Positions 1-7,986 of a stretch of DNA of 64,000 bases are shown here, piece by piece; within the stretch, counting starts at the first letter, position 1, and each line of letters starts with the position of its first letter. The notes beneath the pieces are model-generated. The model saw nothing but the letters and a program-made list of their open reading frames with translations. It was not told the DNA's origin and did not search any database. Source of the stretch: Olsenella sp. An270 (GTDB lineage: Bacteria; Actinomycetota; Coriobacteriia; Coriobacteriales; Atopobiaceae); assembly GCF_002159735.1 (NCBI RefSeq), contig NZ_NFJF01000001.1, forward strand, positions 310,001-374,000, given 5' to 3'. A program made the translations under genes and the position numbers.

Positions 1-1
1 C

Positions 2-445
2 TTCTTCCTCGTGGTTCCGCAGTACGGCATCCAGATGCCCGCCTTCTGGATGCTCACGCTGCCGGTGGCGCTCGCCGCGTCGGGCGTGCTCGCCGAGGTC
101 TTCCGCGCCGGCGTCAACGCCGTTCCCAAGGGTCAGGTGGAGGCGGCGTACTCGATCGGGCTCAGCCGCTGGAAGACGATGGGGCTGATCGTGCTGCCCC
201 AGGCGATCCGCTACGTCATCCCCTCGCTCATCGCCCAGCTCGTCGTCGTGGTGAAGGACACGACGGTCGCCTACGTGGTGAGCTACCCCGACCTCATGCA
301 GAACGCGCGCGTGCTCATCACCAACTACGACGCGCTGCTCTCCATGTACCTGGTCGTCGCCGTGATCTACGTCCTCATCAACTTTGCCATCAACAAGGCG
401 TCCGTCTACGTCGCGCACCGCACGGGCGTCAAGATCATTCGCTAG
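2..445 (+). CDS. Amino-acid ABC transporter permease (3' part; 5' end outside window)
   Basis: Membrane subunit of a polar amino-acid ABC importer of the HisM/GluC-GluD type. The open frame enters from the window edge, so the N-terminus and first membrane spans are missing. About 147 residues remain. They include the conserved cytoplasmic coupling loop ([19 protein letters not shown] followed by EAAYSIGLS, then [15 protein letters not shown]), which docks on the ATPase, and the final transmembrane segment ([14 protein letters not shown]). The ATPase gene begins 13 bp downstream, so the two form one operon. The substrate cannot be told from this piece; the glutamate/glutamine/cystine class is an inference. 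Confidence 0.9.
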   Translation, partial: FFLVVPQYGIQMPAFWMLTLPVALAASGVLAEVFRAGVNAVPKGQVEAAYSIGLSRWKTMGLIVLPQAIRYVIPSLIAQLVVVVKDTTVAYVVSYPDLMQNARVLITNYDALLSMYLVVAVIYVLINFAINKASVYVAHRTGVKIIR

Positions 446-458
446 GAACGGGATCGTC

Positions 459-1223
459 ATGAGCCAAGACAGCGCAGCCGAGAAGAACGTGCCGGTGATA
501 GAGCTTCGCCACGTGGACAAGCACTACGGCGACCTCCACGTCCTGCGTGACGTGAACCTGACCGTGAGCAGGGGAGAGGTGCTCGTCGTGATCGGCCCCT
601 CCGGGTCGGGCAAGTCGACCATGTGCCGGACCATCAACCGCCTGGAGACCATCGACTCGGGCGAGATCCTCATCGAGGGAGAGCCGCTGCCGCAGGAGGG
701 ACGCGACCTCGCACGCATGCGCTCGGAGCTCGGCATGGTGTTCCAGCAGTTCAACCTCTTCGCCCACAAGACGATTCTGGAGAACGTGACCCTCGGTCCC
801 CGCGAAGTGCTTGGTCAGAGCAAGGAAGAGGCCGAGAAGTACGCGATGGAGCTCCTGGAGCGCGTCGGCGTCGCCGAGCAGGCCCACAAGGTGCCCGCCC
901 AGCTCTCCGGGGGTCAGCAGCAGCGAGCCGCTATTGCGCGCTCGCTCGCCATGCGCCCCAAGGCGATGATGTTCGACGAGCCCACGAGCGCGCTCGATCC
1001 CGAGATGATCAACGAGGTCCTCGACGTCATGGTCGAGCTCGCCCGCGGCGGCATGACCATGGTCGTGGTCACGCACGAGATGAGCTTCGCGCGCCGCGTG
1101 GCCGACCGCGTGGTCTTCATGGCCGACGGCCAGATCGTGGAGGAGGGCTCGCCCGACGAGTTCTTCGACCATCCCAAGACTCAGCGCGCCCGCGAGTTCC
1201 TCGATTCGATCAAGGGGCACTAG
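459..1223 (+). CDS. Amino-acid ABC transporter ATP-binding protein (GlnQ-like)
   Basis: Cytoplasmic ATPase that drives the permease encoded immediately upstream. The 254 residues carry Walker [10 protein letters not shown] (about residues 46-54), a Q-loop (FQQFNLF), the ABC signature LSGGQQQR (about 149-156), Walker B ending in [11 protein letters not shown], and the H-loop VVVTHEM. Length and motifs match the polar amino-acid (GlnQ/GluA) class. The frame is open further upstream, but the ATG at 459 follows an AGGA within normal spacing and gives the family N-terminus, so it is preferred. The next gene starts 2 bp after the stop. Confidence 0.95.
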   Translation: MSQDSAAEKNVPVIELRHVDKHYGDLHVLRDVNLTVSRGEVLVVIGPSGSGKSTMCRTINRLETIDSGEILIEGEPLPQEGRDLARMRSELGMVFQQFNLFAHKTILENVTLGPREVLGQSKEEAEKYAMELLERVGVAEQAHKVPAQLSGGQQQRAAIARSLAMRPKAMMFDEPTSALDPEMINEVLDVMVELARGGMTMVVVTHEMSFARRVADRVVFMADGQIVEEGSPDEFFDHPKTQRAREFLDSIKGH

Positions 1224-1225
1224 AC

Positions 1226-1966
1226 ATGGCGAGAAGACCGGTCGTTCTTGTCGCCCCTCGCTGGGAGGCGCCTGTCGTGGAGGGCTCGGAGACGATCGCC
1301 CCCCAGGAGGCCATCGCAGACTGCTTCGTGGACGCCATCACGGCGGCGGGAGGGCTGCCCCTCATGATGGCGCTCACCGAGGATAAGGACGTCATAGCCG
1401 ACTACGTTTCCCGCGCCGACGGCATCGCCGTGCCGGGGGGACCCGACGTCAACCCCGTGCTCTGGGGTGACGAGCGGCCGTACGACCCGACGCTCCTCTG
1501 CCCCCAGCGCGACGCCTTCGAGCTGCCGCTCTTGCGCGCCGCTGTCGCCGCCGACAAGCCCCTTCTCACCACCTGTCGCGGCACGCAGCTCCTGAATGTC
1601 GCGCTCGGCGGCACGCTCTGCATGGACGTACCGAGCCTCGGCGCCCGAGAGGGCATGGTCCAGTGGCGCCACACCGGCATCTTGAACACCGTCTGCCACC
1701 CCGTCGAGGTCGAGGAGGGCTCGCTGCTGTCCTGCGCGCTCGGCGGGGCAACGCTCGTGCAGACCAACTCTGCCCACCATTGCTGCGTGGACCGGCTGGG
1801 GGAGGACGTTCGTCTGGTCGCGCACGCCACCGACGGCGTCCCCGAGGGCATCGAGGTCTCCGGCAGGCGCTTCTGCATCGGCGTTCAGTGGCACCCCGAG
1901 TACACGTGGCGCACCGTTGAGACCGACTTCACGCTCTGGAAGAGCTTCGTCGACGCGTGCCGCTGA
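1226..1966 (+). CDS. Peptidase C26 / gamma-glutamyl-gamma-aminobutyrate hydrolase family protein
   Basis: Class I glutamine-amidotransferase-like hydrolase of the PuuD type (246 aa), expected to cleave gamma-glutamyl amides in the cytoplasm. Visible signatures are PGGPDVNP, the nucleophile elbow TTCRGTQLLNV (Cys117), and the C-terminal catalytic His of GVQWHPEY (His223). It starts 2 bp after the ABC ATPase stop, so the three genes look like one operon for uptake and breakdown of a glutamate-linked compound. The natural substrate is unknown. Its TGA stop lies inside the left arm of a long inverted repeat shared with the convergent acetyltransferase. Confidence 0.88.
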   Translation: MARRPVVLVAPRWEAPVVEGSETIAPQEAIADCFVDAITAAGGLPLMMALTEDKDVIADYVSRADGIAVPGGPDVNPVLWGDERPYDPTLLCPQRDAFELPLLRAAVAADKPLLTTCRGTQLLNVALGGTLCMDVPSLGAREGMVQWRHTGILNTVCHPVEVEEGSLLSCALGGATLVQTNSAHHCCVDRLGEDVRLVAHATDGVPEGIEVSGRRFCIGVQWHPEYTWRTVETDFTLWKSFVDACR

Positions 1967-2062
1967 CCGAGCGGCCACAGCCTGTTTCGACAGGCGATTT
2001 CGCGCAGCGAGCGAGCGAAGCGAGCGCTGAGCCTGTGAAACAGGCTGTGGCCGCTCGGTCAG
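1963..2062. terminator. 100-bp nested inverted repeat, probable bidirectional terminator
   Basis: Arms 1963-1987 and 2038-2062 are perfect reverse complements (25 bp) around a 50-bp centre. The centre holds a second short inverted pair (ACAGGC at 1990 with GCCTGT at 2031) and GAGCGAAGCGAGCG-type sequence. The left arm contains the TGA of the C26 peptidase gene, and the right arm contains the stop of the convergent acetyltransferase gene. It could end transcription from both sides. No clear T-run is present, so the terminator role is inferred from position. Confidence 0.6.
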
Positions 2063-2547
2063 CCCACGTAGTGGTACGCGATTCTCGGGGTGCCGTCCTC
2101 GACCCAGATCGTGCCGCGGCGGACGAAGCCGCACCTCTCGAGCGTTCGCTGCATGGGGACGTTGTCGGCGTGGGTGTCGGCGCGGAGGTTGTCATGCCGC
2201 GCGCAGAGCCACTCGAGCATGCGCGTGCCGGCGCCTCGACCGCTCTCGGCCACGGCGAGGCGGTGCATGACCCAGTAGGGGTCGTCGCTCAGCCAGGGCT
2301 CGCCCTCGATCGCGGCGTAGGTCGGATCTGGACCAGGCAGGACGCTCATGACGGCGATGGGGCCCGCCCCCTCGTCGAGCACCCAGAGGGCGCTGGCCTC
2401 GAGGTCCTTCTCGGCGTCAATGAGACCGGGGTAGTCACCAGGCCACTGGGTGGGGTTGCCGTTTGCGTGCATGAAGCGTCGCGCGGCGTCGTAGATTGAG
2501 CAGACGGCCTCGAGGTCGCCCGTGTTCGCAAGGCGAATCTGGCCCAT
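2059..2547 (-). CDS. GNAT family N-acetyltransferase
   Basis: A 162-aa single-domain acetyl-CoA-dependent acetyltransferase. The family acetyl-CoA loop is seen as VAESGRGAGTRMLEWLCA, preceded by a central beta strand and followed by the typical QRTLERCGFVRRGTIWVEDG end. The acceptor is not predictable. It starts 2 bp from the end of the upstream aldose-epimerase-like gene on the same strand, so the two are probably co-transcribed. The stop codon lies in the right arm of the 1963-2062 inverted repeat. Confidence 0.85.
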   Translation of the reverse strand: MGQIRLANTGDLEAVCSIYDAARRFMHANGNPTQWPGDYPGLIDAEKDLEASALWVLDEGAGPIAVMSVLPGPDPTYAAIEGEPWLSDDPYWVMHRLAVAESGRGAGTRMLEWLCARHDNLRADTHADNVPMQRTLERCGFVRRGTIWVEDGTPRIAYHYVG

Positions 2548-2549
2548 GG

Positions 2550-3434
2550 CTAGAACGGCCTGATCGAGAAGGACCGTTCGCAGGACTCGCCCGGCGCGAG
2601 CGTGATGGTGCCGCGCTTCCCCTCGAAGACGTCGGACTCGTCGTAGGCGGTGGCGCAGCCCACCCAGGGCTCGATCGCGACGAAGGGCGCGTCCGAGGTG
2701 GCCGTCCAGACGCCGAGATAGCCAAAGCCGTCAAAGTCGACCTCGACGCCGTGACCCTGGGGCCCGAGCAGCTTGACGGAGCGGCCGGGAACGTCGACGA
2801 AGACGACGGTCAGCAGACGGTCGATGAGCTCGTGCGTGAGCTGGATGCGGTCGGCGTCGCGGAAGAGCTCGTTCATGTGCGAGAAGTCATGCAGCCCCTG
2901 CTGGTCGATCGTGGGGACCTCAGCGGTCCACGCTTCGGGGAAGACGAGCTCGTAGTCCGAGAAGGACGCGCCCTCCTCGCCGGGCACGGGCACGTTGAAG
3001 GCGGGGTGGCCGCCGAGCGTGAAGGGAAGGTCAACGTCTCCGGTGTTGGTGACCTTGAACGTCTGGGTGAGGCGGCCGTCGGCGACGGCATAGGTCATGT
3101 TGAGGCAGAAGTCGAACGGGTAGGCGGCGCGCGTCTCGTCGCTGGAGCGGAGCTCGTAGGTCACGCTCGACGGGGTCTGGGCAACGACGGCGTGCTCGTA
3201 GAGGCGCGCGATACCGTGGCGCTTGAGGGAGACGTTGCCCTGAGCGGAGGTGGCGTGGTCGCCGCGAAGGCAGCCGACGATGGGGAAGAGCACCGGGGCG
3301 CGCCGCGCCCAGTAGCGCTCGTCGCCTTGCCAGAGGTACTCGCCACCCTCGCGCACGAGGCTCATGAGCTGGGCGCCCTGTGCGTCGATCGTGGCGGAGA
3401 GGTTGCCGTCGGAGATGCTCGTCAGCGTGGCCAT
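2550..3434 (-). CDS. Aldose 1-epimerase family protein (LacX/GalM-like)
   Basis: A 294-aa beta-sandwich sugar-binding protein of the aldose 1-epimerase superfamily, close to the LacX/YeaD-like branch. Evidence is the N-terminal SDGNLSATIDAQGAQLMSL, the YLWQGDERYWARRAPVLFPIVG segment (catalytic pocket strand), GGHPAFNVP with the conserved His, and a late conserved WTA/EPW region. It should interconvert anomers of a hexose or hexose phosphate in the cytoplasm. A longer start five codons upstream exists, but the ATG at 3434 has AAGGGG at correct spacing. It is the first gene of a two-gene minus-strand unit. Confidence 0.85.
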   Translation of the reverse strand: MATLTSISDGNLSATIDAQGAQLMSLVREGGEYLWQGDERYWARRAPVLFPIVGCLRGDHATSAQGNVSLKRHGIARLYEHAVVAQTPSSVTYELRSSDETRAAYPFDFCLNMTYAVADGRLTQTFKVTNTGDVDLPFTLGGHPAFNVPVPGEEGASFSDYELVFPEAWTAEVPTIDQQGLHDFSHMNELFRDADRIQLTHELIDRLLTVVFVDVPGRSVKLLGPQGHGVEVDFDGFGYLGVWTATSDAPFVAIEPWVGCATAYDESDVFEGKRGTITLAPGESCERSFSIRPF

Positions 3435-3633
3435 GCATGCCCCTTTCATCGTCCCTATCTCTCAAAACTCTAATTCCGACGCGGTCCTTATCGGCATCTT
3501 GGATGGCTGAATGGAGCCTATGGGCCCGCGAGCGGGGAGTTGTGGCATAATATCCAACCGGTGCCCTCGGAATTTGGGCATCTTCGATGCGTCTAAAGTC
3601 GGCGGCTCGTCCGCCCGCCATAAGGAGGCACGC

Positions 3634-5235
3634 ATGATCATCGAGGAACTCCAGCGCTACGGCATCGCACACACGGAGGAGAAGACCGTCATCGACGCGT
3701 CCCCGGCCGTGCTCATCGAGACCGCCGTCGAGCGCGGCGAGGGCGAGCTCACGAGCACCGGCTCGCTCTCCGTCATCACCGGCCAGTACACCGGCCGTTC
3801 GCCCAAGGACCGCTTCATCGTCGACACGCCCGACGTCCACGACAAGATCGCGTGGGGCAACGTCAACGTGCCGTTCTCCGAGGAGAACTACCAGAAGATC
3901 AAGAGCGAGGTCATCGGCCACCTCTCCGAGCGTCGCCTCTTCGTCGTGCACGGCCTCGCGGGCGCCGAGCGTCGCTACTCCCGCAAGATCTGCGCCATCT
4001 GCGAGCTCGCCAGCCAGGCGCTCTTCGTCCACCAGATGCTCGTCCGTCCCACCGAGGACGAGCTCCGCGACTTTGGCGAGGCCGACTTCGTCGTCATGGC
4101 CGCCCCCACGCTCAAGCTCGACCCCGAGGTCCACGGTACCCACTCCGAGGCCGCCGTCCTCATCAACTTCCAGGAGCGCATGATCCTCGTCGTGGGCACC
4201 CAGTACTCCGGTGAGATCAAGAAGTCGATCTTCTCGGTCATGAACTACCTGCTGCCCGTCGAGGACAACGTGCTCACCATGCACTGCTCCTGCAACATGA
4301 ACCCGCGCTCCCACGGCACCACGGTCTTCTTTGGCCTCTCCGGCACCGGCAAGACCACGCTCTCCGCCGCCGAGGACCGCCTCCTCATCGGCGACGACGA
4401 GCACGGCTGGGCCGAGGACCGCGTCTTCAACATCGAGGGCGGCTGCTACGCCAAGACCATCGACATCACGCCCGAGACCGAGCCGCAGATCTGGAACGCG
4501 ATCCGCTTTGGCTCCATGTGCGAGAACGTGATGGTTGACGACGAGACGCGCGTCGCCGACTACTTTGACACCTCGCTCACCGAGAACGGCCGCGTGGCCT
4601 ACCCGGTCGAGTTCGTGCCCGGCGCCGTGACCAAGGGCCGCGCCAAGCGCACCCCCGACGTCGTGATCTTCCTCACGGCCGACGCCTTCGGCGTGCTGCC
4701 GCCCGTCGCCAAGCTCGACCGCAACGCCGCGATGTACCACTTCATGACCGGCTTCACGTCCAAGGTCGCCGGCACCGAGCGCGGCATCAAGGAGCCGCAG
4801 CCCACGTTCTCCTCGCTCTTCGGCGAGCCGTTCATGCCGCTCGACCCCAACGTCTACGCCCAGATGCTCGGCGAGAAGATCGACAAGGGCGGCGTTCGCG
4901 TCTACCTCATCAACACCGGCTGGACCGGTGGCCCCTACGGCGTGGGCAAGCGCATGAAGCTCGCCTACACCCGCAAGATGGTCGAGGCTGCCCAGTCCGG
5001 CATCATCGACGACTCCGAGTTCGTCCACGACGAGCGCTTCAACCTCGACGTGCCCACCTCCTGCCCGGGCGTGCCCTCCGAGCTGCTCAACGCGCGCAAC
5101 ACCTGGGAGGACCGCGCCGCCTACGACGAGATGGCCGAGAAGCTCGCCCAGATGTTCGTCGACAACGCCGACAAGCGTCTCACCACGATGGCGCCCGAGG
5201 TCCGCGCCGCCGGCCCCAAGCCCATCGGCCGCTAG
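3634..5235 (+). CDS. pckA: Phosphoenolpyruvate carboxykinase (ATP)
   Basis: Interconverts oxaloacetate and phosphoenolpyruvate with ATP/ADP. In anaerobic fermenters it often runs toward oxaloacetate to gain ATP. The 533 residues match the family length. Visible motifs are GQYTGRSPKDRF (substrate loop), the kinase P-loop GLSGTGKTT (about residues 234-242), the metal-binding IGDDEHGW, and NTGWTGGPYGVGKR near the C-terminus. Start at 3634 is set by a perfect AGGAGG at 3623-3628. The gene stands alone between a promoter region and a strong terminator. It has very even high-GC codon use, consistent with strong expression. Confidence 0.98.
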   Translation: MIIEELQRYGIAHTEEKTVIDASPAVLIETAVERGEGELTSTGSLSVITGQYTGRSPKDRFIVDTPDVHDKIAWGNVNVPFSEENYQKIKSEVIGHLSERRLFVVHGLAGAERRYSRKICAICELASQALFVHQMLVRPTEDELRDFGEADFVVMAAPTLKLDPEVHGTHSEAAVLINFQERMILVVGTQYSGEIKKSIFSVMNYLLPVEDNVLTMHCSCNMNPRSHGTTVFFGLSGTGKTTLSAAEDRLLIGDDEHGWAEDRVFNIEGGCYAKTIDITPETEPQIWNAIRFGSMCENVMVDDETRVADYFDTSLTENGRVAYPVEFVPGAVTKGRAKRTPDVVIFLTADAFGVLPPVAKLDRNAAMYHFMTGFTSKVAGTERGIKEPQPTFSSLFGEPFMPLDPNVYAQMLGEKIDKGGVRVYLINTGWTGGPYGVGKRMKLAYTRKMVEAAQSGIIDDSEFVHDERFNLDVPTSCPGVPSELLNARNTWEDRAAYDEMAEKLAQMFVDNADKRLTTMAPEVRAAGPKPIGR

Positions 5236-5265
5236 GCTCCGACCCCGTCGTTCTTATCGCCTCGC

Positions 5266-5297
5266 AAAGCCCCGGGTCACAGACCCGGGGCTTTTTC
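5266..5297 (+). terminator. Rho-independent terminator of pckA
   Basis: A perfect 13-bp stem (5266-5278 with 5282-5294), a 3-nt loop and a run of T on the plus strand, about 30 bp after the pckA stop. The stem begins with A's, so it may work on both strands. Confidence 0.93.
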
Positions 5298-5320
5298 TGT
5301 TGACGGTTCCTCCGCACCCG

Positions 5321-5451
5321 TTTGCCGAGTGTACGAGTTTCCATCGGATTGTCTGAGCGTATGAGCACCCGCGCATGGGTCAACTGCGCAAACGTGCCGG
5401 TGCGAGGACAAGAAGATTCGCTTGTGCCGAGAAACTCGTACACTCGGCAAA
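5321..5451. repeat. 20-bp perfect inverted repeat in the pckA-pta gap
   Basis: TTTGCCGAGTGTACGAGTTT at 5321-5340 recurs as its exact reverse complement at 5432-5451, with a 91-bp spacer that holds smaller hairpins (GCGCA...TGCGC near 5373). It fills most of the 345-bp gap between pckA and pta. No open frame or RNA gene is recognised in that gap. Possible explanations are a small non-autonomous element or a processed hairpin. Confidence 0.7.
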
Positions 5452-5511
5452 GCGACGACCAAAACGACGTCCGACGCGCAGGGATGGCGGGTCCGCGCGG
5501 GCGCCGTCCAC

Positions 5512-5545
5512 AAAATGGCCCGGCAACCGTGGGGGCTGCCGGGCC
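5512..5545 (-). terminator. Probable terminator of pta
   Basis: On the minus strand, a 9-bp perfect stem (GGCCCGGCA pairing with TGCCGGGCC; 5517-5525 with 5537-5545) followed by ATTTTG. It lies about 35 bp beyond the pta stop. The T-run is short, so efficiency is uncertain. Confidence 0.6.
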
Positions 5546-5580
5546 GTCCGTGTAGGACCTTGAGCCAGGTGCGACCGGGC

Positions 5581-6579
5581 CTACTCCTCGTGCATCTCAG
5601 CCATCTGCGCCTGGACGGCGGTGATGGCCACGACGCCCACGATGTCGTCGGCGACGCAGCCGCGGGAGAGGTCGTTCACCGGCTTGGCGATGCCCTGCAG
5701 GATGGGGCCGTACGCCTCCGCCTGGCCAAAGCGCTGGACCAGCTTGTAGCCGATGTTGCCGGTCTCGAGGTTGGGGAAGACGAGTACGTTGGCGTGACCG
5801 GCCACCTTGCTGTCGGGCGCCTTGAGCGCCGCGACCTCGGGAACGATGGCGGCGTCGAGCTGCAGGTCGCCGTCGATGGCGAGCTCGGGGGCCTTCTCCT
5901 TGGCAAAGGCCGTGGCCTCCTGCACCTTCTTGGCGGTGTCGCCGCCGGCCGAGCCCATCGTGGAGTAGGAGAGCATGGCCACGCGCGGCTCCACGTCGTC
6001 CATGAAGGTGGCGAAGGAGTTGGCGGAGGCGATGGCGATCTCGGAGAGCTCGTCGGACGTGGGGTCGATGTTGAGGCCGCAGTCGGCGAAGACGAGCGTG
6101 CCGTCGTCGCCGAACTGCGGGGTCTTGGTGCACATGACCATGAAGGCGGAGACGAGCTTGGTGCCCGGGGCGGTCTTCAGGATCTGCAGCGCCGGGCGCA
6201 GGGTGTTGGCGGTGGAGTGGCAGGCGCCGGAGACCAGGCCGTCGGCGTCGCCCATCTTGACCATCATGGTGCCGTAGTAGGTGGCGTCCATCATCTGGGC
6301 GCGGGCCTGCTCGATGGTCACGCCCTTCTTGGCGCGCAGCTCGGCGAACTTCTGGGCGTAGGCCTCGTGCTTGGGGGCGGTGGGGGAGGTCGGGTCGATC
6401 ACGGTGACGCCCTCGACGTCGATCTGGGCCGGATCGCCCAGGATGACGAGGTTGGCGAGGTCCTCGGCCACGATCTTGCGCGCCGCCTCGATCGTGCGCG
6501 GGTCCTCGCCCTCGGGGAGGACGATCGTCTTCTTGTAGGCCTTAGCCGCAGCCTTCATGCGTCCGAGAAAATCGCTCAT
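5581..6579 (-). CDS. pta: Phosphate acetyltransferase
   Basis: Converts acetyl-CoA and phosphate to acetyl-phosphate and CoA, the entry to acetate formation with ATP gain. The 332-aa single-domain form shows the family signature KTIVLPEGEDPRTIEAA at the N-terminus. Conserved stretches DADGLVSGACHSTANTLRPALQ, VFADCGLNIDPT, MLSYSTMGSA and the terminal VNDLSRG also fit. The start at 6579 has AAGGAG seven bases upstream. The acetate kinase gene, which usually follows pta, is not adjacent; the gene is monocistronic here. Its promoter overlaps the divergent glf promoter. Confidence 0.95.
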   Translation of the reverse strand: MSDFLGRMKAAAKAYKKTIVLPEGEDPRTIEAARKIVAEDLANLVILGDPAQIDVEGVTVIDPTSPTAPKHEAYAQKFAELRAKKGVTIEQARAQMMDATYYGTMMVKMGDADGLVSGACHSTANTLRPALQILKTAPGTKLVSAFMVMCTKTPQFGDDGTLVFADCGLNIDPTSDELSEIAIASANSFATFMDDVEPRVAMLSYSTMGSAGGDTAKKVQEATAFAKEKAPELAIDGDLQLDAAIVPEVAALKAPDSKVAGHANVLVFPNLETGNIGYKLVQRFGQAEAYGPILQGIAKPVNDLSRGCVADDIVGVVAITAVQAQMAEMHEE

Positions 6580-6658
6580 CGAAGCTCCTTCACTTGTCGT
6601 GCGTCCTCGCGCGCCCCCGATTGTGTGCCTCTGCCGGGCATGCGCGCCGTCTTGGTCC

Positions 6659-6664
6659 ATTATA
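6659..6664 (-). promoter_or_regulatory. pta -10 box (TATAAT), divergent with glf promoter
   Basis: Perfect TATAAT on the minus strand about 80 bp before the pta start, leaving a leader of roughly 70 nt. No convincing -35 is seen. It lies 12 bp from the glf -10 box on the other strand, so the two promoters overlap. Confidence 0.6.
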
Positions 6665-6673
6665 GGTTCGAGG

Positions 6674-6682
6674 TGGTAGAAT
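6674..6682 (+). promoter_or_regulatory. glf extended -10 promoter
   Basis: TGGTAGAAT is an extended -10 (TGn followed by TAGAAT). TTGGTC at 6652-6657 could be a -35 but is 19 bp away, so recognition probably depends on the TGn element. Confidence 0.5.
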
Positions 6683-6740
6683 CGTGCGGACGAATGGGCG
6701 AGCGCACGTCGGCTCGTGACGGCGCACAGAGAGGATTTCC

Positions 6741-7943
6741 ATGAGCATCGAGAAGGGCCTTCCCGCCGGTTTCAACCCCGACTGCTATGACGCGATCGTC
6801 GTCGGAGCGGGCTACGCGGGAGCCACCTGCGCGCGCCGCCTCGCCGAGTCCTGCGGCTTCAAGGTCTGCATCCTCGAGCGTCGCGACCACATCGCCGGCA
6901 ACGCCTACGACTACGAGGACGAGGCCGGCATCCTCGTCCACAAGTACGGCCCGCACATCTACCACACCGTGAACGACCGCGTGAACGAGTTCCTCTCGCG
7001 CTTCACCGAGTGGACCGACTACCAGCACAAGGTCCTCGCCAACATCCACGGCACGCTCATGCCCGTGCCCTTCAACCACCGCTCTCTCAAGCTCGCCTTT
7101 GGCGACGAGAAGGGCGAGCGCCTCTACCAGAAGCTCGTGGACACCTTCGGGGAGAACAAGAAGGTCCCGATCATGGAGCTTCGCGAGAAGAACGACCCCG
7201 AGCTCGTGGAGGTCGCCGACTACGTCTACGAGAACGTCTTCCTTCACTACACGATGAAGCAGTGGGGCCAGACGCCCGACCAGATCGACCCCTCGATCAC
7301 CGGCCGCGTCCCCGTCTTCGTTGGTGACGACGAGCGCTACTTCCCGCAGGCTCCGCACCAGGGCATGCCCGCCGAGGGCTACACCGCCCTCTTCGAGCAC
7401 ATGCTCGAGCATGACCTCATCTCGGTCTTCCTCGACGTCGACGCCCGCGACATCCTCAAGGTCTCCGAGACCAGCGTGTCGGTCTGCGGCCGCCCCTACG
7501 GCGGGGAGATCATCTACACCGGCCCGCTCGACGAGCTCTTTGGCCTCGACCTCGGCGCGCTGCCCTACCGCACGCTCGACATGGTCTTCGAGACGCTCGA
7601 CTGCGACCAGTTCCAGCCCGTCGGCACCGTGAACTACACGACGAGCGAGGACTTCACGCGCATCACCGAGTTCAAGAACATGACCGGTCAGGTGGTGCCC
7701 GGCAAGACGACGATCATGAAGGAGTACTCCAAGTCCTATGAGCCGGGCAGCGGCCAGGACCCGTACTACGCGATTCTCGAGGACGCCAACCTCGAGCTCT
7801 ATCGTCGCTATCGCGCGCGCGTCGAGGACCTCGTGAACTTCCACTGCGTGGGTCGCCTCGCCGAGTACCGCTACTACGACATGGACGGTGTCGTGGCGTC
7901 CGCGCTCGACCTCTCCGACGAGATCATCTCCCAGCACAGCTAG
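6741..7943 (+). CDS. glf: UDP-galactopyranose mutase
   Basis: FAD-dependent ring contraction of UDP-galactopyranose to UDP-galactofuranose, the donor for galactofuranose in cell-surface glycans. The 400 residues carry the FAD-binding GAGYAG (22-27) and ERRDHIAGNAYD. The family YGPHIYHT, the active-site region YTGPLDELF and the C-terminal GRLAEYRYYDMD are also present. The next gene is a family 2 glycosyltransferase 43 bp downstream on the same strand, which suggests a small surface-polysaccharide unit, though no galactofuranosyltransferase is proven here. Confidence 0.96.
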   Translation: MSIEKGLPAGFNPDCYDAIVVGAGYAGATCARRLAESCGFKVCILERRDHIAGNAYDYEDEAGILVHKYGPHIYHTVNDRVNEFLSRFTEWTDYQHKVLANIHGTLMPVPFNHRSLKLAFGDEKGERLYQKLVDTFGENKKVPIMELREKNDPELVEVADYVYENVFLHYTMKQWGQTPDQIDPSITGRVPVFVGDDERYFPQAPHQGMPAEGYTALFEHMLEHDLISVFLDVDARDILKVSETSVSVCGRPYGGEIIYTGPLDELFGLDLGALPYRTLDMVFETLDCDQFQPVGTVNYTTSEDFTRITEFKNMTGQVVPGKTTIMKEYSKSYEPGSGQDPYYAILEDANLELYRRYRARVEDLVNFHCVGRLAEYRYYDMDGVVASALDLSDEIISQHS

Positions 7944-7986
7944 CGAGAAGCGCCCGCCCGCACGGCACGACGGCAAGAAGGACCCC

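Noticed and set aside
1242-1259. GGTCGTTCTTGTCGCCCC, resembling the array unit end, inside the C26 hydrolase gene
   Set aside because: It encodes the conserved N-terminal strand VVLVAP, so codon choice explains it.
3546-3553. CATAATAT as the pckA promoter -10
   Set aside because: The fit is fair, but no -35 at any normal distance was found, so it is not listed as a feature.
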